Part shown: piece after piece, positions 17,875-27,134 of the stretch
Layout of the letters: each line of letters opens with the position of its first letter
Position numbering within the stretch: the stretch's first letter is position 1
Source of the DNA: Filimonas zeae
GTDB taxonomy: Bacteria > Bacteroidota > Bacteroidia > Chitinophagales > Chitinophagaceae
Direction: 5' to 3'
Assembly: GCF_014641615.1 (NCBI RefSeq)
Contig: NZ_BMIB01000002.1
Location: 868,001 to 932,000, forward strand
Length of the DNA stretch: 64,000 bases
Notes under the pieces: generated by a model
Database searches by the model: none
What the model saw: only the letters and a program-made list of their open reading frames with translations
What the model was told of the DNA's origin: nothing
Translations under genes and position numbers: made by a program

Positions 17875-19239
17875 ATGAGCATGTACCAAAAACTGAAACA
17901 AGCCTGGCAGTTGTACAAAAACATTGATATAGACGCCCTGAACAAGCTGGCGGCAAAAGTGGATCTGGGTGCAGTAATGCACACCGTTAGCAAGCTGGAT
18001 GATGCCCAGTTACAGGGGCTGATGAAAATGCTGGCCAGCGGCAGCAGTGGTAAAAAGAAAAAGCCTGCCCCACCGGTAGATGGCGATTTTTATGATCTGG
18101 CCGGTATGCTTATCCCCGAACAGCGCGAACTGCAGTTAAAAGTGCGCGCTTTTATGGAAACAGAAGTGCAGCCCCTGGTGAACGATTACTGGCTGAAAGC
18201 CGAATTTCCACATGAACTGATACCTAAAATGGCAGCACTGAATATTTGCGGCGTTACCTACCAGGGTTATGGCTGCCCCGGCCTGCCGTTTTTAATGGAA
18301 GGGATACTGGCCATGGAAATGGCGCGGGTAGATGCTTCTATCGCTACCTTTTTTGGCGTACAAAGCGGCCTTAGCATGGGTAGTATTTACATGCTGGGCA
18401 GCGAGGCACAGAAGCAGCAATGGTTGCCTGGCATGCAGCAGATGCAACTGATTGGCGCTTTTGGCCTTACCGAACCGGAAGTAGGCTCCGGCGCAGCAGG
18501 TGGCCTTACTACCACCGCCAAACGAACCGGCGATACCTGGGTGCTGAACGGACAGAAGAAATGGATTGGCAACGCCCCTTTTGCAGATGTGATTATTATA
18601 TGGGCACGCGACCTGGACGACAACAACGTAAAAGGTTTTCTGGTAAAAAAAGATACCCCCGGCCTGCACGTGGAAAAGATGCAGGACAAAATGGCCCTGC
18701 GTATTGTGCAGAATGGTATTATTACCTTAACCGACTGTACCGTAACTGAGGCCGACCGGCTGGAAAAGGCCAATACCTTTAAAGATACCGCCGAAGTACT
18801 GCGTATGACGCGCGCGGGGGTTGCCTGGGAAGCCGTAGGCTGCGCCCGTGGTGCGTATGAAAATGCACTGGCTTATACTACCCAACGCAAACAGTTTGGT
18901 AAACCTATTGCCGCCTTTCAGCTGATACAAAACCACCTGGTAGAAATGCTGAGCAACCTTACTGCTATGCAAACACTGGTATTTCGTTTGTCGCAATTAC
19001 AGGATGAAGGCCGCCTTACAGATGAACATGCCTCGCTGGCAAAAGTGTTCTGTACCCTGCGCACCCGCGATATTGTAAGCCGTGCCCGGGAGGTAATGGG
19101 TGGCAATGGCATACTGCTGCAATACAATGTGGCGCGCTTTGTGGCCGACTCAGAAGCTATTTACAGTTACGAAGGCACCAAAGAAATTAATTCGCTGATT
19201 GTAGGCAGAGGAATAACTGGCTATAGTGCTTTTGTTTGA
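17875..19239 (+). CDS. Acyl-CoA dehydrogenase (glutaryl-CoA dehydrogenase-like)
   Basis: A 454-residue flavoenzyme that oxidises acyl-CoA thioesters to the 2-enoyl-CoA. Seen: the FAD-binding block FGLTEPEVGSGA, NGQKKWIGNAP, RKQFGKPIAAFQ, MGGNGI, and near the C-terminus YEGTKEINSLIVGR with Glu433 at the position of the catalytic base in glutaryl-CoA-type enzymes. About 65 N-terminal residues precede the usual start of the family fold; they are helical and end in a Gly/Ser/Lys-rich linker. The AraC gene starts 18 bases downstream. The exact substrate cannot be read from the sequence. Confidence 0.88.
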   Translation: MSMYQKLKQAWQLYKNIDIDALNKLAAKVDLGAVMHTVSKLDDAQLQGLMKMLASGSSGKKKKPAPPVDGDFYDLAGMLIPEQRELQLKVRAFMETEVQPLVNDYWLKAEFPHELIPKMAALNICGVTYQGYGCPGLPFLMEGILAMEMARVDASIATFFGVQSGLSMGSIYMLGSEAQKQQWLPGMQQMQLIGAFGLTEPEVGSGAAGGLTTTAKRTGDTWVLNGQKKWIGNAPFADVIIIWARDLDDNNVKGFLVKKDTPGLHVEKMQDKMALRIVQNGIITLTDCTVTEADRLEKANTFKDTAEVLRMTRAGVAWEAVGCARGAYENALAYTTQRKQFGKPIAAFQLIQNHLVEMLSNLTAMQTLVFRLSQLQDEGRLTDEHASLAKVFCTLRTRDIVSRAREVMGGNGILLQYNVARFVADSEAIYSYEGTKEINSLIVGRGITGYSAFV

Positions 19240-19257
19240 TTTTCATAACTTCGGGGT

Positions 19258-20166
19258 ATGGCTGTAATAGAAACCCTCGACGATTTTTACAGGCGGCTGG
19301 AGTTAAAGCCGCCGCCTTCCCATCATAACGGCAAAGATGCCGCGCATTTTAACGTGTACCCCCGGCAGGGTATCTGCAAAAGTGCAGCGCCTTTAAACCG
19401 TAGAGATTTTTATAAAATATCCTTTGTAATAGGCGAAGGCCGCTTCCACTTTCTGGACAGAACGGTGGAAGTGGACAAGCCTGTAGTAATACTCTCCTCC
19501 CCACACCTGCCCTATTCCTGGGAAAAAGAAAGCGATATACAGGAAGGATACTTCTGCCTGTTTAACGATGCCTTTTTAAACAACCAGAACGCCAAAGACA
19601 TTATTCACGAATCGCCTTTATGCCAGCCTACCAGCAACCCGTTGTTTTTTGTAAATGAAACACAGCAGGAGCGACTGAATTATCTGTTTGGCCTGATGCT
19701 GTGCGAGATGGAGAGTGAATACCTGTATAAGCACGATCTGCTGCGCCATTACCTGTATGTAATGGTACACGAGGTAATGAAGATGCGCGCTACCGAAACC
19801 TGGATAAAACATAGCAGCGCCTCTGCCCGGCTTACCGCTTCTTTTATGGAATTGCTGGAGCGCCAGTTTCCGATAGATTCGCCTGAGCACATATTGCAGT
19901 TACGCACCGCGCAGGACTATGCTGCACGCCTGAACGTGCATGTAAACCATTTAAACCGTGCCGTAAAAGAAGTAACCGGCAAAACCACTACCGAGCATAT
20001 TGCTGAACGCATTACCAGCGAAGCACGCGCCTTGCTGAAACACGCCAACTGGAGCGTGGCAGAAATTGCATACAGCTTAGGATTTGAGTATCCTGCCTAT
20101 TTTAACAATTTCTTTAAAAAACATACCAGTTCTACCCCCGGCGCCTTCCGTACATCAGATGTTTGA
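19258..20166 (+). CDS. AraC-family transcriptional regulator
   Basis: A 302-residue regulator. The N-terminal part is a cupin-like ligand-binding domain (about 30-120). The C-terminal two-helix-turn-helix domain (about 205-300) contains DYAARLNVHVNHLNRAVKE and SVAEIAYSLGFEYPAYFNNF. It lies directly upstream of a drug-efflux operon on the same strand, so it is the obvious candidate regulator of that operon. Direct repeats and a palindrome start within its own stop codon (20160-20190). Confidence 0.88.
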   Translation: MAVIETLDDFYRRLELKPPPSHHNGKDAAHFNVYPRQGICKSAAPLNRRDFYKISFVIGEGRFHFLDRTVEVDKPVVILSSPHLPYSWEKESDIQEGYFCLFNDAFLNNQNAKDIIHESPLCQPTSNPLFFVNETQQERLNYLFGLMLCEMESEYLYKHDLLRHYLYVMVHEVMKMRATETWIKHSSASARLTASFMELLERQFPIDSPEHILQLRTAQDYAARLNVHVNHLNRAVKEVTGKTTTEHIAERITSEARALLKHANWSVAEIAYSLGFEYPAYFNNFFKKHTSSTPGAFRTSDV

Positions 20167-20190
20167 AAATTACAAGTAATTGTTTGAAAA
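20160..20190. promoter_or_regulatory. Candidate operator: 21-bp direct repeat around a palindrome
   Basis: TGTTTGAAAA occurs at 20160-20169 and again at 20181-20190, exactly 21 bp (two helical turns) apart. Between and overlapping them is the palindrome AATTACAAGTAATT (20168-20181). AraC proteins typically bind direct repeats spaced by about two turns, so this is a likely site for the adjacent regulator. Confidence 0.5.
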
Positions 20191-20330
20191 GTGAAAGGAA
20201 CGCTTCTGTTAGCCTGCCTAATTTTACGGTACTCAACACTGCCTGCTGAGTAATAACATACCAGACGATAGCCCAGCCGTAAGGAAACGCAAGAGACTAT
20301 AGATAGAATAACAGAAGAAAGAACCAAATC

Positions 20331-21734
20331 ATGTTAAAACAAACAGCACTTGCCCTGCTTGTAACAGGGGGTGTTTTAAGCAGCAGTAGTGTGCGTGCAC
20401 AACAGGTGCTTACGCTGAAGCAGGCTGTAGAAACAGCCCTGGCCAATTACGGCACCATTAAAGCAAAGGCAGCGTATGCACAATCGTCAGCCGCGTCGGT
20501 AAAACAAAGCCAGCGCGAGTACCTGCCCGATCTTACCTTATCTGCCCAGCAGGATTACGGAACCATTAACGGTTTAAACGGTCCCCAGTACGGTTTTAAA
20601 GGCGGGGCAACCGCCGCCTCCGGAGGCGCCATACCGCACCAGAACTGGAATGCCGCCTTTGGCGCCCTGTATTTAGCCAACATCAGCTGGGACTTCTATT
20701 CCTTCGGCAAAGCCAGAGAAAAGATTAATGTAGCAAAGTCAACCCTTACACGTGATAAAAGTGACCTTACGCAGGAAACCTTTCAGCACGAAATACGGGT
20801 GGCAGCCGCCTACCTGAATCTGCTGGCTACCCAACGGCTTATCCGCAGCTGGCGCAACAACCTGGAACGCGCTACCGCTTTACGCGAAGTAGTAGTTACC
20901 CGGGCTTTAAACGGATTAATACCCGGTGTAGATTCCTCACAGGCAAACGCAGAAACCTCCAGTGCCCGCATTACGCTTACCAAAGCCATTGATGCAGAGC
21001 AGGAACAGGCCAATCAGCTGGCAAGGCTGATGGGCGTGCCTGCACAGGATTTTGTGCTGGACACGGTATTTCTTACCCGGGTGCCCGGAGGCGCATACGA
21101 CAGTATAAACGCTACGCAGCAACACCCGGTGCTGGAGTATTATAAAAGCAGAATTGCCCTTAGCAATCAGCAGGTGAAGTACTACCGGACTTTCAACTAC
21201 CCTACGTTTTCGGCCTTTGGGCTGATACAGGGCCGTGGCTCTGGCTTTGACTGGAACTACGGGCAGTTGGGCAACAACCTCGACCACTATACTACTAACT
21301 ACTGGGAAGGTGTAAAAAGCATGCGCGGCAACTACCTGCTGGGGCTGGGTCTTAGCTGGAACCTTACCACGCCGCTGCGGGTAAAACAACAAACCAGCGC
21401 ACAGCATTTTACCTCACTGGGTTTGCAGGCCGAATACGAACTGGCCGATCAGCAATTAAAAGCGCAGCTGGCACTGGCTTCCAATAAAATGAAGAATGCG
21501 CTGGCCAACTACGCCGAAGCGCCCATTCAGGTAAAATCTGCCACAGATGCTTACCACCAGAAAGAGGTGCTGTATACCAACGGCCTCAGCAATATTGTAG
21601 AAGTAACACAGGCCTTATACATCGTAAACCGGAGCGAAACCGACCGCGACATTGCCTACACCAACGTATGGCAGGCATTGCTGCTGAAAGCAGCCGCCAG
21701 CGGCAACTTCGACCTGTTTATCTCTGAATTTTAA
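20331..21734 (+). CDS. TolC-family outer-membrane efflux protein
   Basis: A 467-residue outer-membrane channel with signal peptide (cut near VRAQ, residue 24). The start of the mature protein (LTLKQAVETALANY) and a repeated helical hairpin pattern (QSQREYLPDLTLSAQQDYG; VVTRALNGLIPGVDSSQA) are typical of TolC-type proteins. It opens a tight operon with an RND pump (12-base gap) and an adaptor, and would form the exit duct of that pump. Confidence 0.92.
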   Translation: MLKQTALALLVTGGVLSSSSVRAQQVLTLKQAVETALANYGTIKAKAAYAQSSAASVKQSQREYLPDLTLSAQQDYGTINGLNGPQYGFKGGATAASGGAIPHQNWNAAFGALYLANISWDFYSFGKAREKINVAKSTLTRDKSDLTQETFQHEIRVAAAYLNLLATQRLIRSWRNNLERATALREVVVTRALNGLIPGVDSSQANAETSSARITLTKAIDAEQEQANQLARLMGVPAQDFVLDTVFLTRVPGGAYDSINATQQHPVLEYYKSRIALSNQQVKYYRTFNYPTFSAFGLIQGRGSGFDWNYGQLGNNLDHYTTNYWEGVKSMRGNYLLGLGLSWNLTTPLRVKQQTSAQHFTSLGLQAEYELADQQLKAQLALASNKMKNALANYAEAPIQVKSATDAYHQKEVLYTNGLSNIVEVTQALYIVNRSETDRDIAYTNVWQALLLKAAASGNFDLFISEF

Positions 21735-21746
21735 CAGAAGCACACA

Positions 21747-24700
21747 ATGAACCTTATAAGATTAGCATTACGCAAACCCATTACCATACTGGTATTGGTG
21801 GCTGGTTTGTTCTTCTTCGGTATCAAGGCTGTTACCAGCATTAAAATTGATATCTTTCCGAAGCTGGATATGCCGGTGATATATGTATCGCACCCCTTTG
21901 GTGGTTACACGCCTGCACAGATGGAGGTGTTTTTTGCCAAACAATATATCAATATCTTCCTTTTTGTAAACGGTATAAAAACCATTGAAACAAAGAACAT
22001 TCAGGGCCTTACCCTGATGAAGATTAACTTTTACCCCGGCACCAATATGGCACAGGCCGCAGCAGAGGTAAGCGCCTTTGCCAACCGTATACAGGCCGCC
22101 TTTCCGCCGGGCAGTAACCCACCGTTTATTATACGCTTTGATGCCAGTACCCTGCCTGTTGGCCAGCTGGTACTGAGCAGCGATAAGCGCACCAATAACG
22201 AACTACTGGATCTGGCCAACGTATATGTACGATCGTCCTTTACCTCTATACCAGGCCTGGTATCCTCCCCACCTTTTGGCGGTAACGTACGTACCGTAGT
22301 TATTAAAGCCGACCCTGCCCTGTTGCGTGCGCATAACATGACGCCCGACCAGTTGGTAGAAGCCATGCGCCTGAACAACCAGACGGCCCCTTCGGGCAAC
22401 GTGCGGGTAGACGATAAAAACTACATTACCCCCATTAATACCACTATTAAAGACGTAAAGGATTTTGAAAATATACCGCTGTTTAAAAACGGCGTACAGA
22501 ACCTTTACCTGCGCGATGTGGCTACGGTGGAAGATGGTGCAGATATAGCCTCTGGCTACGCACTGGTAAACGGTAAACGCAGTGTATACCTGAGCGTGGC
22601 AAAAAGTGCCGATGCCAGCACCTGGGAAGTGGTGCAGAACCTGAAAAAATTCATCCCCAAAATACAGGCACAGTTGCCGGAAGATGTAAAAGTGAGCTAT
22701 GAGTTTGACCAGAGTACTTATGTAATCAACTCTGTAAAAAGCTTATTAACCGAAGGGGCTATTGGCGCCATACTTACCGGCTTAATGGTATTACTGTTTC
22801 TGGGCGATGCACGCGGGGCGCTGATTGTAATCTTAACCATCCCTACATCTATTATATCTGCCGTACTGTTTCTAAACCTGTTTGGGCAAACCATTAACAT
22901 TATGACGCTGAGCGGCCTTGCCCTGGCTATTGGCATATTGGTAGATGAGAGTACGGTAACCATAGAAAACATTCACCAGCACCTGGATATGGGCAAACCC
23001 AAATCGCTGGCCATATGGGATGCGTGTAAAGAAATAGCCTTTCCCAAACTGCTGATTCTTTTCTGTATCCTGGCGGTGTTTGCACCTGCCTTTACCATGG
23101 GCGGCATACCCGGTTCTTTATTTCTGCCGCTGGCGCTGGCCATTGGCTTCAGCATGATCATCTCCTACTTTCTGGCACAAACCTTTGTACCCGTAATGGC
23201 CAACTGGATGATGAAAGTGAAGCACCACCACAAAAAGGAAAATGGTAAAACACGCGAATTAACCGATGCAGAAGAATTTGCCGCCACCGGGCTGGCAGGT
23301 ACAGAAGCAGAAACCTGGAGCCAGAAGAAAGTAATTGCCGAAAGAGAGGATTGCAACAACGATGGCAAGGTTACCCTGTTTGACAAAATCAGAAACCGTT
23401 ATCTGCGCTTTATTGACAGGATGATGCCTTACCGCAAGCCGATAGTAATTGTATACCTGCTGGCCGTGTGTGGCGCTACCGCCCTGCTGTTAAGCAGCAT
23501 TGGCCGCGATGTATTACCTAAAGTAAACGGCAGCCAGTTTCAGGTACGCCTGCGCGAACCCGAAGGCACACGTATGGAGGTAACCGAGCAAAAAACCATT
23601 ACCCTGGTAAAAGCCATTGAAGGTATTGTAGGCAAGGAAAACATTTCCATTACCAGTGCGTACGCCGGCTTACACCCACAGCTGTTTTCTATCAGCCCCA
23701 TCTTTCTCTGGATGGCAGGCCCGCATGAAGCCGTAGTACAGGTAGCACTGGAAGAACATTACAAAACCAACCTGGACGAACTGAAAGACCAAATACGCGC
23801 GAAGGCCAAAGAACTGGCGCCTGAAATGCTGTTGTCTTTTGAGCCGATTGAACTGACCGATAAAATTCTGAGTCAGGGTTCGCCTACCCCTATTGAAGTA
23901 CGCTTCTCGGGCCGTAATAAAAAACTAAGTGAAGAATATGCACAGAAAATGGTAACCAGGCTGAAACAGATCAGTTACCTGCGTGATGTACAGATTGGCC
24001 AGAGCATACACTACCCTACCCTGAACATTAACGTAGACAGGGTACGCGCCGCGCAGCTGGGTGTGGATATGAGTGATGTAACCCGCTCTATTATTGCCTC
24101 TACCTCTTCTTCCCGCTTTACCGATAAGAATATATGGGTGGATGAAAAAGGTGGCAACAGCTATAGCGTACAGGTAGCAATACCAGAAAGCAAAATGGCC
24201 AGCCAGGCGGATATTGCAGAAATACCGCTGCTGAAAAACTCCAGCCGCCCGGTACTGGGCGATGTTGCTACCATTACCCCCGGCATTACCTATGGCGAAG
24301 CAGATAACCTGGGTGCCATGCCTATGTTAACGGTAACCGCCAACCTGAACAATAAAGACCTGGGTGCTGCTTCTAAAGAGGTGCAGGAAGCCATAGCCTC
24401 ACTGGGCGAACTGCCACGCGGCCTGAACGTTGATCTGATTGGTTTAAGCAGCACCCTTACCGAAACGCTGGACAGCCTGCAGAATGGTTTGATAGTAGCT
24501 ATAGTGGTAATATTCCTGATGCTGGCTGCCAACTTCCAGTCGTTCAAAGTATCCGGTGTGGTACTGGGTACAGTGCCTGCGGTATTATTAGGCTCACTGG
24601 CACTGTTAGTAGTATGTGGCTCCACATTAAACCTGCAATCGTACATGGGTATGATTATGTCGGTAGGTGTATCCATATCCAACGCCGTTTTGTTAATTAC

Positions 24701-25034
24701 CAATGCCGAGCAGCTGCGCCTGAAAAGTGGCGATGCCATAGCAGCCGCCAGAGAAGCAGCCGCGCTGCGTTTACGCCCCATTGTAATGACAGCAGTGGCC
24801 ATGGTGGTAGGTATGATACCTATGGCCAGCGGCCTGGGCGAAGCGGGCGACCAGAGTTCTCCCCTGGGACGTGCCGTTATTGGAGGGCTTATAGCCAGTA
24901 CCTTTGCCGCATTGTTTATTCTGCCCCTGGTATTTGCCTGGGTACAGAAAAAAACCACCACCGTATCTGTATCACTTGATCCTGAAGACAAAGAAAGCAA
25001 ACACTATATACCTGATTTATATGAAACAGCTTAG
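21747..25034 (+). CDS. RND-family efflux transporter (inner-membrane pump)
   Basis: A 1095-residue proton-driven RND pump with the usual two-fold layout: TM1, a large periplasmic loop, TM2-6, then TM7, a second loop and TM8-12. The TM4 proton-relay segment reads GILVDESTVTIENI, with Asp-Glu in place of the usual Asp-Asp. The cytoplasmic linker before TM7 (about residues 490-560) is longer than in AcrB-type pumps and contains DCNNDGKVTLFD (535-546), a full EF-hand-type calcium loop. The stop overlaps the adaptor gene by 14 bases. Substrates are unknown. Confidence 0.92.
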   Translation: MNLIRLALRKPITILVLVAGLFFFGIKAVTSIKIDIFPKLDMPVIYVSHPFGGYTPAQMEVFFAKQYINIFLFVNGIKTIETKNIQGLTLMKINFYPGTNMAQAAAEVSAFANRIQAAFPPGSNPPFIIRFDASTLPVGQLVLSSDKRTNNELLDLANVYVRSSFTSIPGLVSSPPFGGNVRTVVIKADPALLRAHNMTPDQLVEAMRLNNQTAPSGNVRVDDKNYITPINTTIKDVKDFENIPLFKNGVQNLYLRDVATVEDGADIASGYALVNGKRSVYLSVAKSADASTWEVVQNLKKFIPKIQAQLPEDVKVSYEFDQSTYVINSVKSLLTEGAIGAILTGLMVLLFLGDARGALIVILTIPTSIISAVLFLNLFGQTINIMTLSGLALAIGILVDESTVTIENIHQHLDMGKPKSLAIWDACKEIAFPKLLILFCILAVFAPAFTMGGIPGSLFLPLALAIGFSMIISYFLAQTFVPVMANWMMKVKHHHKKENGKTRELTDAEEFAATGLAGTEAETWSQKKVIAEREDCNNDGKVTLFDKIRNRYLRFIDRMMPYRKPIVIVYLLAVCGATALLLSSIGRDVLPKVNGSQFQVRLREPEGTRMEVTEQKTITLVKAIEGIVGKENISITSAYAGLHPQLFSISPIFLWMAGPHEAVVQVALEEHYKTNLDELKDQIRAKAKELAPEMLLSFEPIELTDKILSQGSPTPIEVRFSGRNKKLSEEYAQKMVTRLKQISYLRDVQIGQSIHYPTLNINVDRVRAAQLGVDMSDVTRSIIASTSSSRFTDKNIWVDEKGGNSYSVQVAIPESKMASQADIAEIPLLKNSSRPVLGDVATITPGITYGEADNLGAMPMLTVTANLNNKDLGAASKEVQEAIASLGELPRGLNVDLIGLSSTLTETLDSLQNGLIVAIVVIFLMLAANFQSFKVSGVVLGTVPAVLLGSLALLVVCGSTLNLQSYMGMIMSVGVSISNAVLLITNAEQLRLKSGDAIAAAREAAALRLRPIVMTAVAMVVGMIPMASGLGEAGDQSSPLGRAVIGGLIASTFAALFILPLVFAWVQKKTTTVSVSLDPEDKESKHYIPDLYETA

Positions 25035-26154
25035 AAATAATACAACCATACTTTTTGCAGGCATCAGCCTTTTATCCGGCGCTGGTGCCCTTACCGGATG
25101 TGGCTCATCCGAAGGCAAAACCGAACATAAAAAAGAAGCCGCAGCAACCGCTGCACCGGCTATTGAAACCTTTCTGCTGACGAAAAGCAAACTGTCATCC
25201 ACCTTTACCGCACCCGGCGAACTGATTGCTTACCAACAGGTAGACCTGTATGCCAAAGAAGCCAGTTTTGTAAAAAAACTGGCGGTAGATGTGGGCTCTG
25301 AAGTGTCTGAAGGCCAGCTGCTGGCTACGCTGGAAGCGCCGGAACTGAACTCGCGTATGGCCGCGGCAGAATCGCGCTTAAAATCGCAGGAGGCCATTTA
25401 TTACGCCAGCAAAGCCAACTACGACCGTTTATACAAAACCAGCTTAACGCCCGGCACCATTTCCCCTAACGATCTGGACCAGGCCAGTGCCCGTATGAAA
25501 GCCGATGAAGCACAGCTGGAAGCCGCCAAAGCCGCCAGCCGTGAGGTAAACATTATCCGCGGTTATCTGGAAATACGCGCTCCGTTCAGCGGTGTTATTA
25601 CTGCGCGTAATGTAAATACCGGTGCCTATGTAGGCCCATCGGGAAAGGGTTCTGAATTCCCCATCTTTACCCTGCAAATGCAGAAACATCTGAGGCTGGT
25701 AGTAGCTGTACCGGAAATATATACCAGCTACCTCAGCAACAAAAACGAAGTAAGCTTTACCGTTAAAGCCCTGGCAGACCAGAAGTTTACCGGTAACGTA
25801 AAACGCTTGTCCGGCGCGCTTGACACCCGTTTACGGGCAGAGCGTGTTGAAATAGACGTATTCAACGACAACAAAAAACTGTTACCCGGCATGATTGCTG
25901 AAGTAAGCATACCCATGCCCGCACAGGACAGCGTAACAGTTGTACCTAAAAGCGCAATACTCAACAGTACCACCGGCGTGTTTGTAATAAGAAACAACAA
26001 TAACAAGGCAGAATGGGTACCGGTACAAAAAGGCCGTGAGGCAGAAGGCAAAGCAGAAGTATTTGGTAAGCTTACGCCGGGTGATAACCTGGTGCTGAGC
26101 GCCAATGAAGAAATACGTGATGGATCTGACATTCATACCACACTTAAAAAGTAA
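25021..26154 (+). CDS. RND periplasmic adaptor lipoprotein (membrane fusion protein)
   Basis: A 377-residue adaptor linking the RND pump to TolC. The start is the ATG at 25021, which places a lipoprotein signal with lipobox LTGC at the N-terminus; upstream in-frame codons lie inside the pump gene and would spoil the signal. Lipoyl/biotin-like half motifs (YAKEASFVKKLAVDVGSEV and IRAPFSGVITARNVNTGAYV) flank a helical hairpin. Translation is probably coupled to the pump by the 14-base overlap. The gene order TolC-pump-adaptor is the reverse of the common one. Confidence 0.9.
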   Translation: MKQLRNNTTILFAGISLLSGAGALTGCGSSEGKTEHKKEAAATAAPAIETFLLTKSKLSSTFTAPGELIAYQQVDLYAKEASFVKKLAVDVGSEVSEGQLLATLEAPELNSRMAAAESRLKSQEAIYYASKANYDRLYKTSLTPGTISPNDLDQASARMKADEAQLEAAKAASREVNIIRGYLEIRAPFSGVITARNVNTGAYVGPSGKGSEFPIFTLQMQKHLRLVVAVPEIYTSYLSNKNEVSFTVKALADQKFTGNVKRLSGALDTRLRAERVEIDVFNDNKKLLPGMIAEVSIPMPAQDSVTVVPKSAILNSTTGVFVIRNNNNKAEWVPVQKGREAEGKAEVFGKLTPGDNLVLSANEEIRDGSDIHTTLKK

Positions 26155-26158
26155 CACT

Positions 26159-27115
26159 ATGGAGAAAAGACAGTTAGGCCAGAGTGATTTGCAGGTAGCG
26201 CCGCTTACCCTGGGTTGTAATGTATTTGGCTGGACCATTGATGAACAGCAGTCATTCAGCATTCTGGATGGTTATGTAGCCGCGGGGTTTAACCTGCTGG
26301 ATACTGCCGATGTATACTCCCGCTGGAAGCCCGGCAATACCGGTGGCGAATCAGAAACCATTATAGGCAACTGGTTACAGGCGCGTGGAAACCGCAGCAA
26401 GGTAATTGTAGCCACCAAAGTAGGTGCCGATATGGGCCAGGGCAAAAAAGACCTGAGCAAAACCTATATACTGAAAGCCGTGGAAGCCTCGCTGAAACGC
26501 CTGCAGACCGATTATATTGATTTGTACCAGACCCATTGGGATGATGATACCAACCTGCCGGTGGAAGAAACGCTGGAAGCTTACCAGCAACTGGTGCAGG
26601 AAGGCAAAGTACGCTGGATTGGCGCCAGTAACCTTACCCCTGCCCGCCTGTTGGCCTCGCTGGAAGCCAGTAAACAACACGGCTACCCTGCCTATCAGAC
26701 TTTTCAGCCCGAGTACAACCTGTACGAGCGCGAAGGCTTTGAAAAGGAAATGGAAGGCATTTGCCTGGAAAACCGGTTGGGTGTTATCAGTTACTTTTCG
26801 CTGGCGGCCGGCTTTTTAACCGGCAAATACCGCAGTGAAGACGACCTGGGCAAAAGCGTACGCGGCGGTGGGATGAAAAAATACCTGAACCCACGCGGGC
26901 AGCAGATACTGGAAGCGCTGGATAAGGTAGCAGCCGACTATGAGAGCACGCCGGCATCGGTAGCACTGGCCTGGTTAATTGCCCGTCCCTCTGTTACCGC
27001 ACCTATAGCCAGCGCCACCAGCCTGGAGCAACTGGAAGCATTGACCAAATCAACCACCTTAAAACTGAACGAAGAAGCTATTGCGCTGTTAAACAAAGCC
27101 AGCGAATGGAGATAA
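26159..27115 (+). CDS. Aldo/keto reductase
   Basis: A 318-residue NADPH-dependent oxidoreductase. The start at 26159 is 4 bases after the adaptor stop and matches the family N-terminus (MEKRQLGQSDLQVAPLTLG). The catalytic tetrad is visible: Asp and Tyr in DTADVY, Lys in ATKVG, His in QTHWDD. The C-terminal part has the coenzyme-binding PIASATSLEQLE segment. It is encoded inside the efflux operon, which suggests aldehyde or ketone detoxification together with export (inference). Confidence 0.92.
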   Translation: MEKRQLGQSDLQVAPLTLGCNVFGWTIDEQQSFSILDGYVAAGFNLLDTADVYSRWKPGNTGGESETIIGNWLQARGNRSKVIVATKVGADMGQGKKDLSKTYILKAVEASLKRLQTDYIDLYQTHWDDDTNLPVEETLEAYQQLVQEGKVRWIGASNLTPARLLASLEASKQHGYPAYQTFQPEYNLYEREGFEKEMEGICLENRLGVISYFSLAAGFLTGKYRSEDDLGKSVRGGGMKKYLNPRGQQILEALDKVAADYESTPASVALAWLIARPSVTAPIASATSLEQLEALTKSTTLKLNEEAIALLNKASEWR

Positions 27116-27134
27116 ATAAGTACCCTATATAGAT

